Positions 1 through 5,772 of a stretch of DNA of 9,317 nucleotides are shown here, piece by piece. The stretch comes from Nitrospinaceae bacterium (GTDB taxonomy: Bacteria; Nitrospinota; Nitrospinia; Nitrospinales; Nitrospinaceae), in the NCBI GenBank assembly GCA_029261615.1, contig JAJDAX010000116.1, positions 1 to 9,317 on the forward strand, read 5' to 3'. The translations under genes and the position numbers were made by a program. Below the pieces are notes generated by a model. It was not told the DNA's origin, did no database searches, and saw only the letters and a program-made list of their open reading frames with translations. How positions within the stretch are numbered: position 1 is the stretch's first letter; the number at the start of each line of letters is the position of its first letter.

Positions 1-342
1 CTGGAAGAACTGTTTCTCGATTCCAACCCAATCGGCGCGGACGGGGTCCTCACCTTGTCGCAGTCAGACAATTTCCCCAATCTAAAGGCCCTTCATCTAG
101 ACAGCACGGGAATGGGAGACGGCGGTGTGATCGCCCTGTCCAATTCCAAAACACTGGTGGGGCTTGAGCGTCTCTATTTGTGTTCCAATCAAATTGGTAC
201 TGTAGGGGCGCTGGCACTGGCTAAATCCGACAGTTTGAAAACCCTGCGAGTTCTTAGCATCTGGCGCAATGAAATAAGAGACGAGGCCGGTGAGGCGATC
301 ATCACGTCTTCCACGTTCGACAACCTCGAACGACTCTACATG
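1..342 (+). repeat. 81-bp degenerate coding repeats (LRR units)
   Basis: Five repeat starts fall at positions 1, 82, 163, 244 and 325, each 81 bases apart, matching the 27-residue LRR period of the encoded protein. The repeats are conserved at the protein level but diverged at the DNA level, so this is an old coding repeat and not a recent tandem duplication. The last unit is incomplete and runs into the C-terminal cap. Confidence 0.75.
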
Positions 343-429
343 AGCCTAAATTTAATCGAACGCCCGGTACGAAAAAAAATAAGGGGTTCTGATCTGGCCA
401 AGCGACTCAAAACGCTGGTTATGGATTAG
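1..429 (+). CDS. Leucine-rich-repeat protein, C-terminal part (5' end outside window)
   Basis: The reading frame is open from the first base, so the gene begins upstream of the window; 142 residues are visible. The protein is built from leucine-rich repeats of the ribonuclease-inhibitor type. Repeat units begin LEELFL, LKALHL, LERLYL, LRVLSI and LERLYM, each exactly 27 residues after the previous one, with the conserved Asn/Ser-x-x-(I/M) turn (SNPIG, STGMG, SNQIG, RNEIR) followed by a helical half. A basic C-terminal cap of about 25 residues (PVRKKIRGSDLAKRLK) closes the solenoid. The TTG at position 55 is only an internal codon. Such domains usually bind proteins; the ligand and cellular location cannot be told from this fragment. 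The next gene starts 11 bases after the stop, so the two may be co-transcribed. The LRR assignment is certain; the function is unknown. Confidence 0.9.
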   Translation: MEELFLDSNPIGADGVLTLSQSDNFPNLKALHLDSTGMGDGGVIALSNSKTLVGLERLYLCSNQIGTVGALALAKSDSLKTLRVLSIWRNEIRDEAGEAIITSSTFDNLERLYMSLNLIERPVRKKIRGSDLAKRLKTLVMD

Positions 430-440
430 GAGACGACACG

Positions 441-569
441 ATGGACGATGGCAAAGACACTTATAAATATGGTTACGGTAAGCTGTTCAACGTTCTGTTT
501 CACACAGGGGTTATCTTCAATGTCTGCCTGGTGATCTGGATCTTCCTGTTCTTCTTTGAAATCATCTGA
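441..569 (+). CDS. Small single-helix membrane protein, 42 aa
   Basis: An ATG at 441 opens a 42-codon frame ending in TGA at 567-569. It is preceded by AGGAG at 428-432, eight bases from the start, one of the clearest ribosome binding sites in the window; that site overlaps the stop of the LRR gene. The first 14 residues are polar and tyrosine/glycine-rich (MDDGKDTYKYGYGK). The rest, from about residue 15, is one strongly hydrophobic segment (FNVCLVIWIFLFFFEII at the end), so a single membrane helix is expected, with the polar end probably cytoplasmic. I recognise no family. Position and ribosome binding site suggest co-expression with the LRR gene. It could be a subunit or regulator of a membrane complex, but nothing visible says which. 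Confidence 0.6.
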   Translation: MDDGKDTYKYGYGKLFNVLFHTGVIFNVCLVIWIFLFFFEII

Positions 570-624
570 TTCCCACCCGCAATTCGCGCAGGACAGAAAA
601 CAGGGGACAAAAAGCGGTCTTCTA

Positions 625-1404
625 TTAAATGCTTTGGCGGGATGTCGCTTTCACAAGGGTGTCCGTGTTTTTCCAGGCAATTTTGTCTTCTGAAACCAGG
701 TAATCTCCTGCCGCATTCCTGAACGGTCGCCATTCGTGGTCGATATACAGCTCATTTGGTCGGAAATTTGCTTTATAAGATAGCGACTGATTCTGGGCAA
801 TATAATAACCGAGATAGGCAAACGGGATTCCACGCCCCCGAGAATACTCGATTTGCTTAACCACGCTAAACGTTCCAATCGGCATCTTTTCAAGATCGGG
901 ACGGTAAAACGTGTAGATACAGGAAAAAGTTTTTCGTGTTACATCCCCAAGGGCGGCTCCAATGAGCTGACCGCCAAGATAGTATTCAAACTCAACTCCA
1001 AACGAACCTTTTCCATAAAAAGACAATTTGAAGTTTTGCAAATCCTCGACATCATCCTGCAAGGATTTGAATCTTGTTTTGTGCGCCAGATAGAGGTCAA
1101 ATTTTTCCGGGGTAAAACGAGGTACCCCGATCCTCATCCTGATATCTCCACACGCCGCTACGGCCCTTTTCTGGCTCCGATTGAGTTTGTAGTCAAAGGT
1201 TCGCACCCGGATGGGAACACAAGCGTTACAGGTACCACAATTTGGACGAAAGAAATATTCGCCAAAGTGCCGCATCCCGTGGGCCAACAGATATTCAAAC
1301 TCGACTTCTGATAGGTCTTCAAGGAGATATTCCTCGAAAACAGAATTACGGTCGTTGAAATACCCGCACTGGAATGGCTTGGAATCGATGAAATGAGCTA
1401 GCAT
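625..1404 (-). CDS. bpt: Aspartate/glutamate leucyltransferase (Bpt, ATE family)
   Basis: This cytoplasmic aminoacyl-tRNA-protein transferase transfers leucine from Leu-tRNA to proteins with N-terminal Asp or Glu, marking them for ClpS/ClpAP degradation (bacterial N-end rule). From the ATG at 1404 it is 259 residues, a normal length for the family. The N-terminal ATE domain shows CGYF at 13-16 and the cysteine cluster FRPNCGTCNACVP at 52-64 (C56, C59, C62). The C-terminal GNAT-like domain holds GVEFEYYLGGQLIGAA (136-151) and YLGYYI (197-202) followed by YKANFRP, the Bpt signature. A TTG at 1425 would add seven residues; neither start has a Shine-Dalgarno sequence, and the ATG is preferred. 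The gene is transcribed alone, opposite to both neighbours. R-transferase (Ate) is the main alternative; the bacterial length and motifs favour Bpt. Confidence 0.93.
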   Translation of the reverse strand: MLAHFIDSKPFQCGYFNDRNSVFEEYLLEDLSEVEFEYLLAHGMRHFGEYFFRPNCGTCNACVPIRVRTFDYKLNRSQKRAVAACGDIRMRIGVPRFTPEKFDLYLAHKTRFKSLQDDVEDLQNFKLSFYGKGSFGVEFEYYLGGQLIGAALGDVTRKTFSCIYTFYRPDLEKMPIGTFSVVKQIEYSRGRGIPFAYLGYYIAQNQSLSYKANFRPNELYIDHEWRPFRNAAGDYLVSEDKIAWKNTDTLVKATSRQSI

Positions 1405-1448
1405 TTTATTATTGTAGGGACCCAAAAATGTGGGTAGGAGTTCGTTTT

Positions 1449-1476
1449 ATTATAAACCATTTTAATCCGCCACAAC
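1449..1476 (-). promoter_or_regulatory. Candidate sigma70-type promoter for bpt
   Basis: On the minus strand, a perfect TATAAT (plus-strand ATTATA at 1449-1454) lies about 45 bases upstream of the bpt ATG. The best upstream hexamer is TTGTGG (plus strand 1470-1475) with a short 15-base spacer, so only the -10 element is convincing. Transcription would start near 1442. This is the only promoter-like signal I see in the 187-base divergent region; nothing comparable was found for the glycosyltransferase side. Confidence 0.3.
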
Positions 1477-1591
1477 CAAATAGGCCACCCTGATTCCCTT
1501 GTTCCTCAAAAAATTGATCGTTTAGGTAAATTATGCTTAACTTTGGCCGTAATCATTCACCCGCCCCAGGGCGCAATTCCGGGTCAGAATA

Positions 1592-2269
1592 TTGAAAGTT
1601 TCGGTCATAATCCCGACGTTAAATGAAGAAGCCTCCCTGGCCCGGACGTTGGATCACTTGCTTTCTCTTGGACCAGAGGAAATCATCATTGCTGACGGGG
1701 GCAGTTCCGACAACACTCGGGAAATTGCAGAACGATACCCGGTTCGTTGGATTACGGGGCCTCCGGGGAGAGGCCGCCAGATGAATACCGGAGCACAAAA
1801 AGCACAGGGAGATATCCTGCTGTTCCTACATGCGGATACCATCCTGGATCCTGCTGGCTATCGCAAAATGAAGGCCGTAATGAATGAGGGGGCTTTGGCA
1901 GGTGGAGCCTATAGTCTTAGAATCGTCTCTCCTCAAAAATCGTTGCGTTTGATTTCCCACCTGGCCAACTTCAGGGCGAGGGCTTTCAATATGGCCTATG
2001 GAGACCAGGCCATTTTTGTGAGCGTCAAAGCCTTTAACAAATTGGACGGGTTCCAGCCGCTCCCCATTTGCGAAGACCTGGACTTCTATAAGCGTTTGAA
2101 ATCGGAAGGAAGGGTCCTTGTGCTGAGGCACAAAGCCAACACCTCCGCCCGACGTTGGGAGCATGATGGTGTCTTTTTTTGTACGCTCCGTAATACCTTG
2201 ATAGCCGGGGCCTTCCTGTTGGGCTTCTCTCCCAGGATTTTGAGCCGGTGGTACCCACCCAGGCGATAA
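1592..2269 (+). CDS. Family 2 glycosyltransferase, TIGR04283-like
   Basis: A 225-residue GT-A-fold glycosyltransferase that should transfer a sugar from a nucleotide-sugar donor. The protein opens with VSVIIPTLNEE (3-13), then DGGSSDNT (35-42), PPGRGRQMNTGA (57-68), LLFLHADT (76-83, the metal-binding DxD position as HAD), GDQAIFV (137-143) and EDLDFYKRLK (161-170). The GRxxQMNxGA, LHADT and GDQ set is typical of TIGR04283, described as rSAM/selenodomain-associated transferase 2 and linked to arsenosugar biosynthesis in some bacteria. The C-terminal NTLIAGAFLLGF stretch is hydrophobic and may touch the membrane. The start is TTG with no clear ribosome binding site, but it places the conserved N-terminus correctly and no ATG fits. 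No radical SAM partner lies in the window, so the acceptor is unknown. Confidence 0.88.
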   Translation: MKVSVIIPTLNEEASLARTLDHLLSLGPEEIIIADGGSSDNTREIAERYPVRWITGPPGRGRQMNTGAQKAQGDILLFLHADTILDPAGYRKMKAVMNEGALAGGAYSLRIVSPQKSLRLISHLANFRARAFNMAYGDQAIFVSVKAFNKLDGFQPLPICEDLDFYKRLKSEGRVLVLRHKANTSARRWEHDGVFFCTLRNTLIAGAFLLGFSPRILSRWYPPRR

Positions 2270-2289
2270 CGGGTAGCAAGTTTCCTTCC

Positions 2290-2319
2290 TTGCAATGCCC
2301 TTCGGGCGCCAGATATAAT
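2290..2319 (+). promoter_or_regulatory. Candidate sigma70-type promoter for the redox operon
   Basis: TTGCAA (2290-2295, four of six matches to the -35 consensus) and a perfect TATAAT (2314-2319) are separated by 18 bases. Transcription would start near 2326. The site lies in the gap after the glycosyltransferase and just ahead of the five-gene redox cluster. The spacer contains a small GCCC-TTC-GGGC inverted repeat (2297-2307) that might be an operator or might be chance. A start at 2326 would leave about 50 bases of leader before the ATG at 2377, and only six before the alternative ATG at 2332. Confidence 0.45.
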
Positions 2320-2376
2320 GAACCATTATGGATGACTCGTTTGAATCCCGATAAACTCACCAAAAAAAAAGCAAAC

Positions 2377-2856
2377 ATGACAAACAAAAAATCCAAAAAA
2401 CCCGGAAACACCAAGGTTTCGGCAAAAAGCAAGAAAATCAAAGCCGCCTCGGTCTCACTGGGAGCTATCGCACTTGCAGTGGCAGGATTCACCCTTCTCT
2501 CCGGTAAAAGGAGAAGGACCGGTGGCCCCCCAGCGCCGGCAACAGGAAAACTGCTGGAGACTCGTCCGGTGCTGAGCCACAAAATGTTCAGTGGAAAAGC
2601 GGAGGTCGCTTATAAAATGGCCGCCGAGATCCCGAAGGTTATCGACAGCCAGTTCTGCTATTGTTACTGCAAACGCGATCACGGACATAAAACACTGTTG
2701 ACTTGCTTCACCAACACGCACGGCTCCAAATGTGGAATCTGTATGGGTGAAGTGATCTACGCTTATGAACTTTATAAGGAGAAAATGAGCCTGGACGATA
2801 TCGTCGTGGAGATAGATCGAAAGTTCTATCGTCCTTACCGGGGTCATAAAACCTGA
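2377..2856 (+). CDS. Membrane-anchored CYCxC-motif protein
   Basis: A 159-residue protein with a very basic N-terminus (about residues 4-22), one membrane helix (about 24-42), a basic KRRR stop and a periplasmic domain carrying FCYCYC (93-98), CF at 110-111, HG at 115-116 and CGIC (119-122). It resembles the PCYCGC-motif family of unknown function, known as Bacillus lipoproteins and in several Gram-negative phyla. Six cysteines (94, 96, 98, 110, 119, 122) and H102, H104, H115 look like a metal or redox site. The start is uncertain: an in-frame ATG at 2332 would add 15 residues, and neither has a Shine-Dalgarno sequence. I prefer 2377 because the leader would otherwise be only about six bases from the predicted promoter. 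It heads a cluster with a TlpA-like thioredoxin seven bases downstream, which could keep these cysteines reduced. The biochemical role is unknown. Confidence 0.8.
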   Translation: MTNKKSKKPGNTKVSAKSKKIKAASVSLGAIALAVAGFTLLSGKRRRTGGPPAPATGKLLETRPVLSHKMFSGKAEVAYKMAAEIPKVIDSQFCYCYCKRDHGHKTLLTCFTNTHGSKCGICMGEVIYAYELYKEKMSLDDIVVEIDRKFYRPYRGHKT

Positions 2857-2863
2857 TTGAATT

Positions 2864-3430
2864 ATGGATTACGCAATAGAAGAAAAACCAGTTTCAATAT
2901 TTATTCCATACGCGCTGCTCGCGATATCCCTGATGTGGGTGTTCGTCCAGTTTGTGCAACGCGTGGACCCCGAACCGGGAATGACTGAATTCCCGGAAGA
3001 ATCCTTCATATCCCCTTCTTTTGAGTTACCCACCTTGCAAGGCAGCAAGGTCAAGCTCTCGGATTACAGGGGCAAGGTCGTGTTCATCAATTTCTGGGCC
3101 ACCTGGTGCGCTACCTGTGAAGTAGAGATGCCGTCCATGCAAAAGCTTTACGACAAGTTCAAGGACAAAGGATTTGAAATGTTGACTATCAGCGTGGACA
3201 AGGACCCTGAAAAAATTCCAGCGTTCATGAAAAAGTACAACCTCAGCTTCCCAGTTCTGCTCGATCCGGAAGAGGCTGTTGCCAAAAAAGACTACAAGAC
3301 CACCGGTGTTCCCGAGACATTTATCGTGGACCAGCAAGGAATCATTCGCCACAAGGCAGTGGGTCCACGCGACTGGGCTACCGATGAAATCATCCAATCC
3401 TTTGAAATGCTAATAAATGAGGAAATCTAA
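2864..3430 (+). CDS. Membrane-anchored TlpA/ResA-type thioredoxin
   Basis: A 188-residue thiol-disulfide oxidoreductase with an N-terminal membrane helix (about residues 12-31) and a thioredoxin domain (about 52-185) predicted to face the periplasm. The active site is WCATC (C82, C85) within INFWATWCATCEVEMP, and GVPETF (148-153) holds the cis-proline that packs against it. The KVKLSDYRGKVVFINFW lead-in is typical of the AhpC/TSA-Redoxin family that includes TlpA, ResA and CcmG. Such proteins usually reduce particular cysteine pairs, for example in apocytochrome c or copper-site assembly proteins. The start follows the previous stop by seven bases and its end overlaps the next gene by 14, consistent with translational coupling. 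The adjacent CYCxC protein, His/Met-rich protein and cytochrome b are candidate partners; no cytochrome c gene is nearby to support a maturation role. Confidence 0.9.
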   Translation: MDYAIEEKPVSIFIPYALLAISLMWVFVQFVQRVDPEPGMTEFPEESFISPSFELPTLQGSKVKLSDYRGKVVFINFWATWCATCEVEMPSMQKLYDKFKDKGFEMLTISVDKDPEKIPAFMKKYNLSFPVLLDPEEAVAKKDYKTTGVPETFIVDQQGIIRHKAVGPRDWATDEIIQSFEMLINEEI

Positions 3431-3935
3431 CGTGCGAGTCATTGCCATCGCTAGCCTCCTGGTTTGTGTTTTGGGAACCGGCTTGGCCTTGGCACACGGC
3501 GGTGGGCATGGACCCGCTACCACCTCTCCACCAAATCCCGAAAAAACACAGGCAAACCTGGAGATGAGCCACGAGGCAACTACCGAAGAACCTTCAACAT
3601 ACAGCATGGATATGGAGGCCGAAGAAGTTGGCGGTGAAGGAACCTACGGGATTGAAACAGATAGCAGCATGAAGGACCATTCCGAACATGAAGGCAGTAT
3701 GTCCTCCGTGGAACCGGGACTGTTTGAAGACCCTTTGATGGGAACAGATTCTACCGCCACCTCGGTAAAGCACGATGCGGGACACGAAATGGCCTCACAC
3801 AAAAAGCACGTCGAACCGACATCTTTCACCAGAGTGTCTTCCGATGCAGCGGGCCACAGCATGGCGATCGGGTTGACTGTTTTCGTTGGATTCACGTTCG
3901 GCTTGTTGACCTTGATCCGCCCTTTCGAAAAATAA
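3417..3935 (+). CDS. His/Met-rich exported protein with C-terminal membrane helix
   Basis: A 172-residue protein of no family I recognise. Residues 1-26 form a signal peptide ending ALA, followed by HGGGH. The central 120 residues are acidic, low in complexity and rich in His and Met (ten His at 27, 31, 52, 88, 91, 119, 123, 128, 131 and 147), with clusters DHSEH and [15 protein letters not shown] single hydrophobic helix (about 148-167) ends in RPFEK. There are no cysteines outside the signal peptide, and LLVC is a poor lipobox. The composition suggests a periplasmic copper or other metal buffer held at the membrane; this is inference. The ATG at 3417 lies inside the tlpA-like gene. An in-frame GTG at 3432 is the alternative and sits eight bases after GAGGA (3419-3423), the only Shine-Dalgarno sequence here, so it may be the true start. 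Confidence 0.75.
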   Translation: MRKSNVRVIAIASLLVCVLGTGLALAHGGGHGPATTSPPNPEKTQANLEMSHEATTEEPSTYSMDMEAEEVGGEGTYGIETDSSMKDHSEHEGSMSSVEPGLFEDPLMGTDSTATSVKHDAGHEMASHKKHVEPTSFTRVSSDAAGHSMAIGLTVFVGFTFGLLTLIRPFEK

Positions 3936-3960
3936 CTCACCTCTGCCACGCAGGGAAATT

Positions 3961-4977
3961 ATGGCCAATGGCCTCATCCAGACAATAAAAGACCGCCTCG
4001 GCTACGATGCCATCGAGTACGAAGTACCGGAGCATTCAAATACCCTGCTCTATTCCCTCGGCGGCCTCACGCTGGGTGCTTTCATCGTTCTTGTTATAAG
4101 CGGCTTTTTGCTTTCCCAGTTCTTTGTCCCGACACCCGAGCGCGCTAACGCCAGTGTGCATTATCTGGTTGATCAGGTTTACCTCGGCTGGTTCCTGCGC
4201 GGAGTCCACTTCTGGGCGGCAGATTTACTATCAGTCACGATGGTGTTGCACATGATCCGCGTTTTCCTGACTGCTGGATACAAAAAACCACGCGAGATCA
4301 ACTGGCTGATAGGCGTGGTTCTTTTGATATTAATGTCAGGCCTCCTGTTCACCGGCACGGTGCTCAAGTGGGATCAGGAAGCCTACGAAGCCCTCGCCCA
4401 TTTCCTGTGGACGGTGGAAAAGTTTGGTCCGCTGGGAATGCCATTAACGGAAGGGTTTGCCCAGGGTGTGCCTCTCCTGTCCCGTATCTATATGTGGCAT
4501 ATTTCTCTGCTACCGCTCATCAGTGGCGCGTTTATTGGACTGCACCTTTTTTACATCAAATACCATAAGCTATCCCCCAAACCCGGCCAAAAAGAAGGCG
4601 AAGCAAAAACCATCCGGTTTTCACAGCATCTGGCCTACTTGAAACGATCCGGAGTTGGAGCTTTCACGATCATCTGCCTGCTAGCGCTGTTGTTCATGCC
4701 ACCCCTCGGTGAAGAACCGGTAATGGGCATGGAAGTGACCAAACCACCGTGGCAGTTCGTCTGGATCTACGCCCTTGAAAATCTCTGGGTTCCATTTTTG
4801 ATCGTTGCCCCGCCCGTGTTCCTGTTAATACTCGCGGCCGTTCCTTTTGTCGACAGATCACCCGAGACCCATTGGAAAAAACGCCCTGTCGCCACCACCC
4901 TGCTCATCCTGACTATTTTGTTTTTCGCGGGACTCATCATCTGGGGCTCAGTCACCACGATGACCCACAGCATGTAA
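3961..4977 (+). CDS. b6-type cytochrome b with fused C-terminal domain
   Basis: A 338-residue integral membrane dihaem cytochrome b that should exchange electrons with the quinone pool. The haem ligands are H83/H97 in one helix (13 residues between) and H180/H195 in a later helix (14 residues between); the 14-residue second gap is the cytochrome b6 pattern. About eight hydrophobic segments are visible. The C-terminal half resembles subunit IV, with [16 protein letters not shown] (261-276) in the place of the PEWY quinol-site motif. C239 is the only cysteine and does not correspond to the Cys35 that holds haem c in cytochrome b6. AGGGA at 3952-3956 precedes the ATG. It lies 25 bases after the His/Met-rich gene and four before a glutaredoxin-like gene. 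No Rieske or cytochrome c subunit is adjacent, so partners must be encoded elsewhere or be the thiol/metal proteins here. Confidence 0.92.
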   Translation: MANGLIQTIKDRLGYDAIEYEVPEHSNTLLYSLGGLTLGAFIVLVISGFLLSQFFVPTPERANASVHYLVDQVYLGWFLRGVHFWAADLLSVTMVLHMIRVFLTAGYKKPREINWLIGVVLLILMSGLLFTGTVLKWDQEAYEALAHFLWTVEKFGPLGMPLTEGFAQGVPLLSRIYMWHISLLPLISGAFIGLHLFYIKYHKLSPKPGQKEGEAKTIRFSQHLAYLKRSGVGAFTIICLLALLFMPPLGEEPVMGMEVTKPPWQFVWIYALENLWVPFLIVAPPVFLLILAAVPFVDRSPETHWKKRPVATTLLILTILFFAGLIIWGSVTTMTHSM

Positions 4978-4981
4978 CGCC

Positions 4982-5239
4982 ATGGTATTTCTGGAATTGA
5001 TGACCAGGAAAGACTGCCATTTGTGCGATGTCGCGAAGGATGTGATCAATCGAGTTATCCGCAATTTTCCCGCTGAATTGAAATTGACAGACATCGAGGG
5101 AAATCCGGAGCTGATGGAAAGCTATGGCGAGCGAATCCCGGTTTTACTGATTGAGGGGAAAGAGAGCTTTGTCTACAAGGTTCATGAAATCACCCTGAGA
5201 CGCAAGATGGAACGGGCATTGAGAGAAAAGGAAGGGTAA
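4982..5239 (+). CDS. Glutaredoxin-like (DUF836-type) small thiol protein
   Basis: An 85-residue thioredoxin-fold protein with an N-terminal TRKDCHLCDVAKDVI segment giving a CHLC redox pair (C12, C15), and GERIPVLLI (49-57) carrying the cis-proline P53. This pattern matches the glutaredoxin-like DUF836 family (PF05768), whose substrates are largely unknown. There is no signal peptide or membrane helix, so it should be cytoplasmic, unlike the TlpA-like protein of the same cluster. The ATG follows the cytochrome b stop by four bases with no separate ribosome binding site, implying translational coupling. It is the last gene of the cluster and ends two bases before the stop of the convergent cyclic-nucleotide-binding gene. 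Confidence 0.85.
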   Translation: MVFLELMTRKDCHLCDVAKDVINRVIRNFPAELKLTDIEGNPELMESYGERIPVLLIEGKESFVYKVHEITLRRKMERALREKEG

Positions 5240-5241
5240 TA

Positions 5242-5691
5242 CTAGATATTTCTATTTTCCAGGCCACGCCGGTCAATCAGTTCCTTGAGGTGCACGATGA
5301 AAGCCGGGTTGTTTGCAATGGCAAATTGAAAACTCGACTTAAACAGGACAAAACACTCCGATTTTTCAAAAGCGTGTGCTGAAGCCATCCGGGGTCGAAA
5401 TGTGGCTAGCGACATCTCTCCGAAAATTTCTCCCGGCTTGAGTTGGGTGATCTCGTGCTTTCGCCCGAACCATTTCTTCAGCGCAATCTGCACCCTCCCC
5501 TTATATATAATAAACATGGCTGTACCTTCGTCACCTTCGCTAAAAATCACTTTCCCTTTTGGGATGATCACCTTGTGCATCTGACCAATGAGGGTGTCCA
5601 TCTCAGCAACAGTAAGAAAGGTGAACATTTCCACCTCCTTAAGAGCCTGCATCAGAAAAGAAACTTCCTGTGACGTGAGTTTTTCTGCCAT
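5242..5691 (-). CDS. Stand-alone cyclic nucleotide-binding domain protein
   Basis: A 149-residue protein consisting almost entirely of a CAP-type cyclic-nucleotide-binding domain. The beta roll spans about residues 20-115 with VIIPKGKVIFSEGDEG (41-56), and the phosphate-binding cassette is FGEMSLATFRPRMASA (90-105), including the Glu and Arg that contact cyclic nucleotides in the family. After the barrel only about 35 residues remain, too few for the winged-helix DNA-binding domain of Crp/Fnr proteins and without an HTH pattern. It is therefore more likely a cytoplasmic sensor or a subunit acting through another protein than a transcription factor. The start ATG at 5691 has only a weak purine stretch (AAGAG) upstream. 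It is convergent with the redox cluster and divergent from the pterin dehydratase gene. The ligand is not determined by sequence. Confidence 0.87.
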   Translation of the reverse strand: MAEKLTSQEVSFLMQALKEVEMFTFLTVAEMDTLIGQMHKVIIPKGKVIFSEGDEGTAMFIIYKGRVQIALKKWFGRKHEITQLKPGEIFGEMSLATFRPRMASAHAFEKSECFVLFKSSFQFAIANNPAFIVHLKELIDRRGLENRNI

Positions 5692-5735
5692 ATTCTCTTA
5701 TAATGAATTTTGTGAACATCCATAATGCTGAGGAA

Positions 5736-5760
5736 ATTATAATAAACCATAAAAAGGAGG
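5736..5760 (+). promoter_or_regulatory. Palindromic -10-like ATTATAAT and strong RBS in divergent region
   Basis: The 81-base region between the cyclic-nucleotide-binding gene (-) and the pterin dehydratase gene (+) contains ATTATAAT at 5736-5743. It reads as a perfect TATAAT on both strands (plus 5738-5743, minus 5741-5736) and could serve either gene. No good -35 hexamer exists on either side; the best plus-strand candidate, TGAACA (5713-5718), has a 19-base spacer. AGGAGG at 5755-5760 is a consensus Shine-Dalgarno sequence, 12 bases before the dehydratase ATG, a longer gap than usual. Confidence 0.4.
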
Positions 5761-5772
5761 ATAAAAAATAAA

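Noticed and set aside
853..1311. 152-codon open frame on the plus strand opposite bpt
   Set aside because: It is antisense to a well-supported gene, shows no family motifs, and its open frame follows from the codon use of bpt.
1514..1537. TTGATC ... TATGCT as a promoter for the glycosyltransferase
   Set aside because: The spacer is only 12 bases, too short for a sigma70 promoter.
2276..2307. Hairpins GCAAG/CTTGC and GCCC/GGGC as an intrinsic terminator after the glycosyltransferase
   Set aside because: The stems are only 5 and 4 bp and no T-run follows.
2034..2582. 182-codon open frame on the minus strand over the glycosyltransferase end and the CYCxC gene
   Set aside because: It spans two real genes and their promoter region, has a low-complexity hydrophobic stretch from antisense reading, and has no ribosome binding site or recognisable domain.
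3417..3500. Lipobox (LLVC) making the His-rich protein a lipoprotein
   Set aside because: The residue before Cys is Val instead of Gly/Ala/Ser, and a better signal peptidase I site (ALA before HGGG) follows.
5242..5691. Crp/Fnr transcription factor
   Set aside because: Only about 35 residues follow the nucleotide-binding barrel, with no helix-turn-helix.
5711..5726. TGTGA as a Crp half-site near the cyclic-nucleotide-binding gene
   Set aside because: No matching TCACA half-site follows at the right distance, and the neighbouring protein has no DNA-binding domain.
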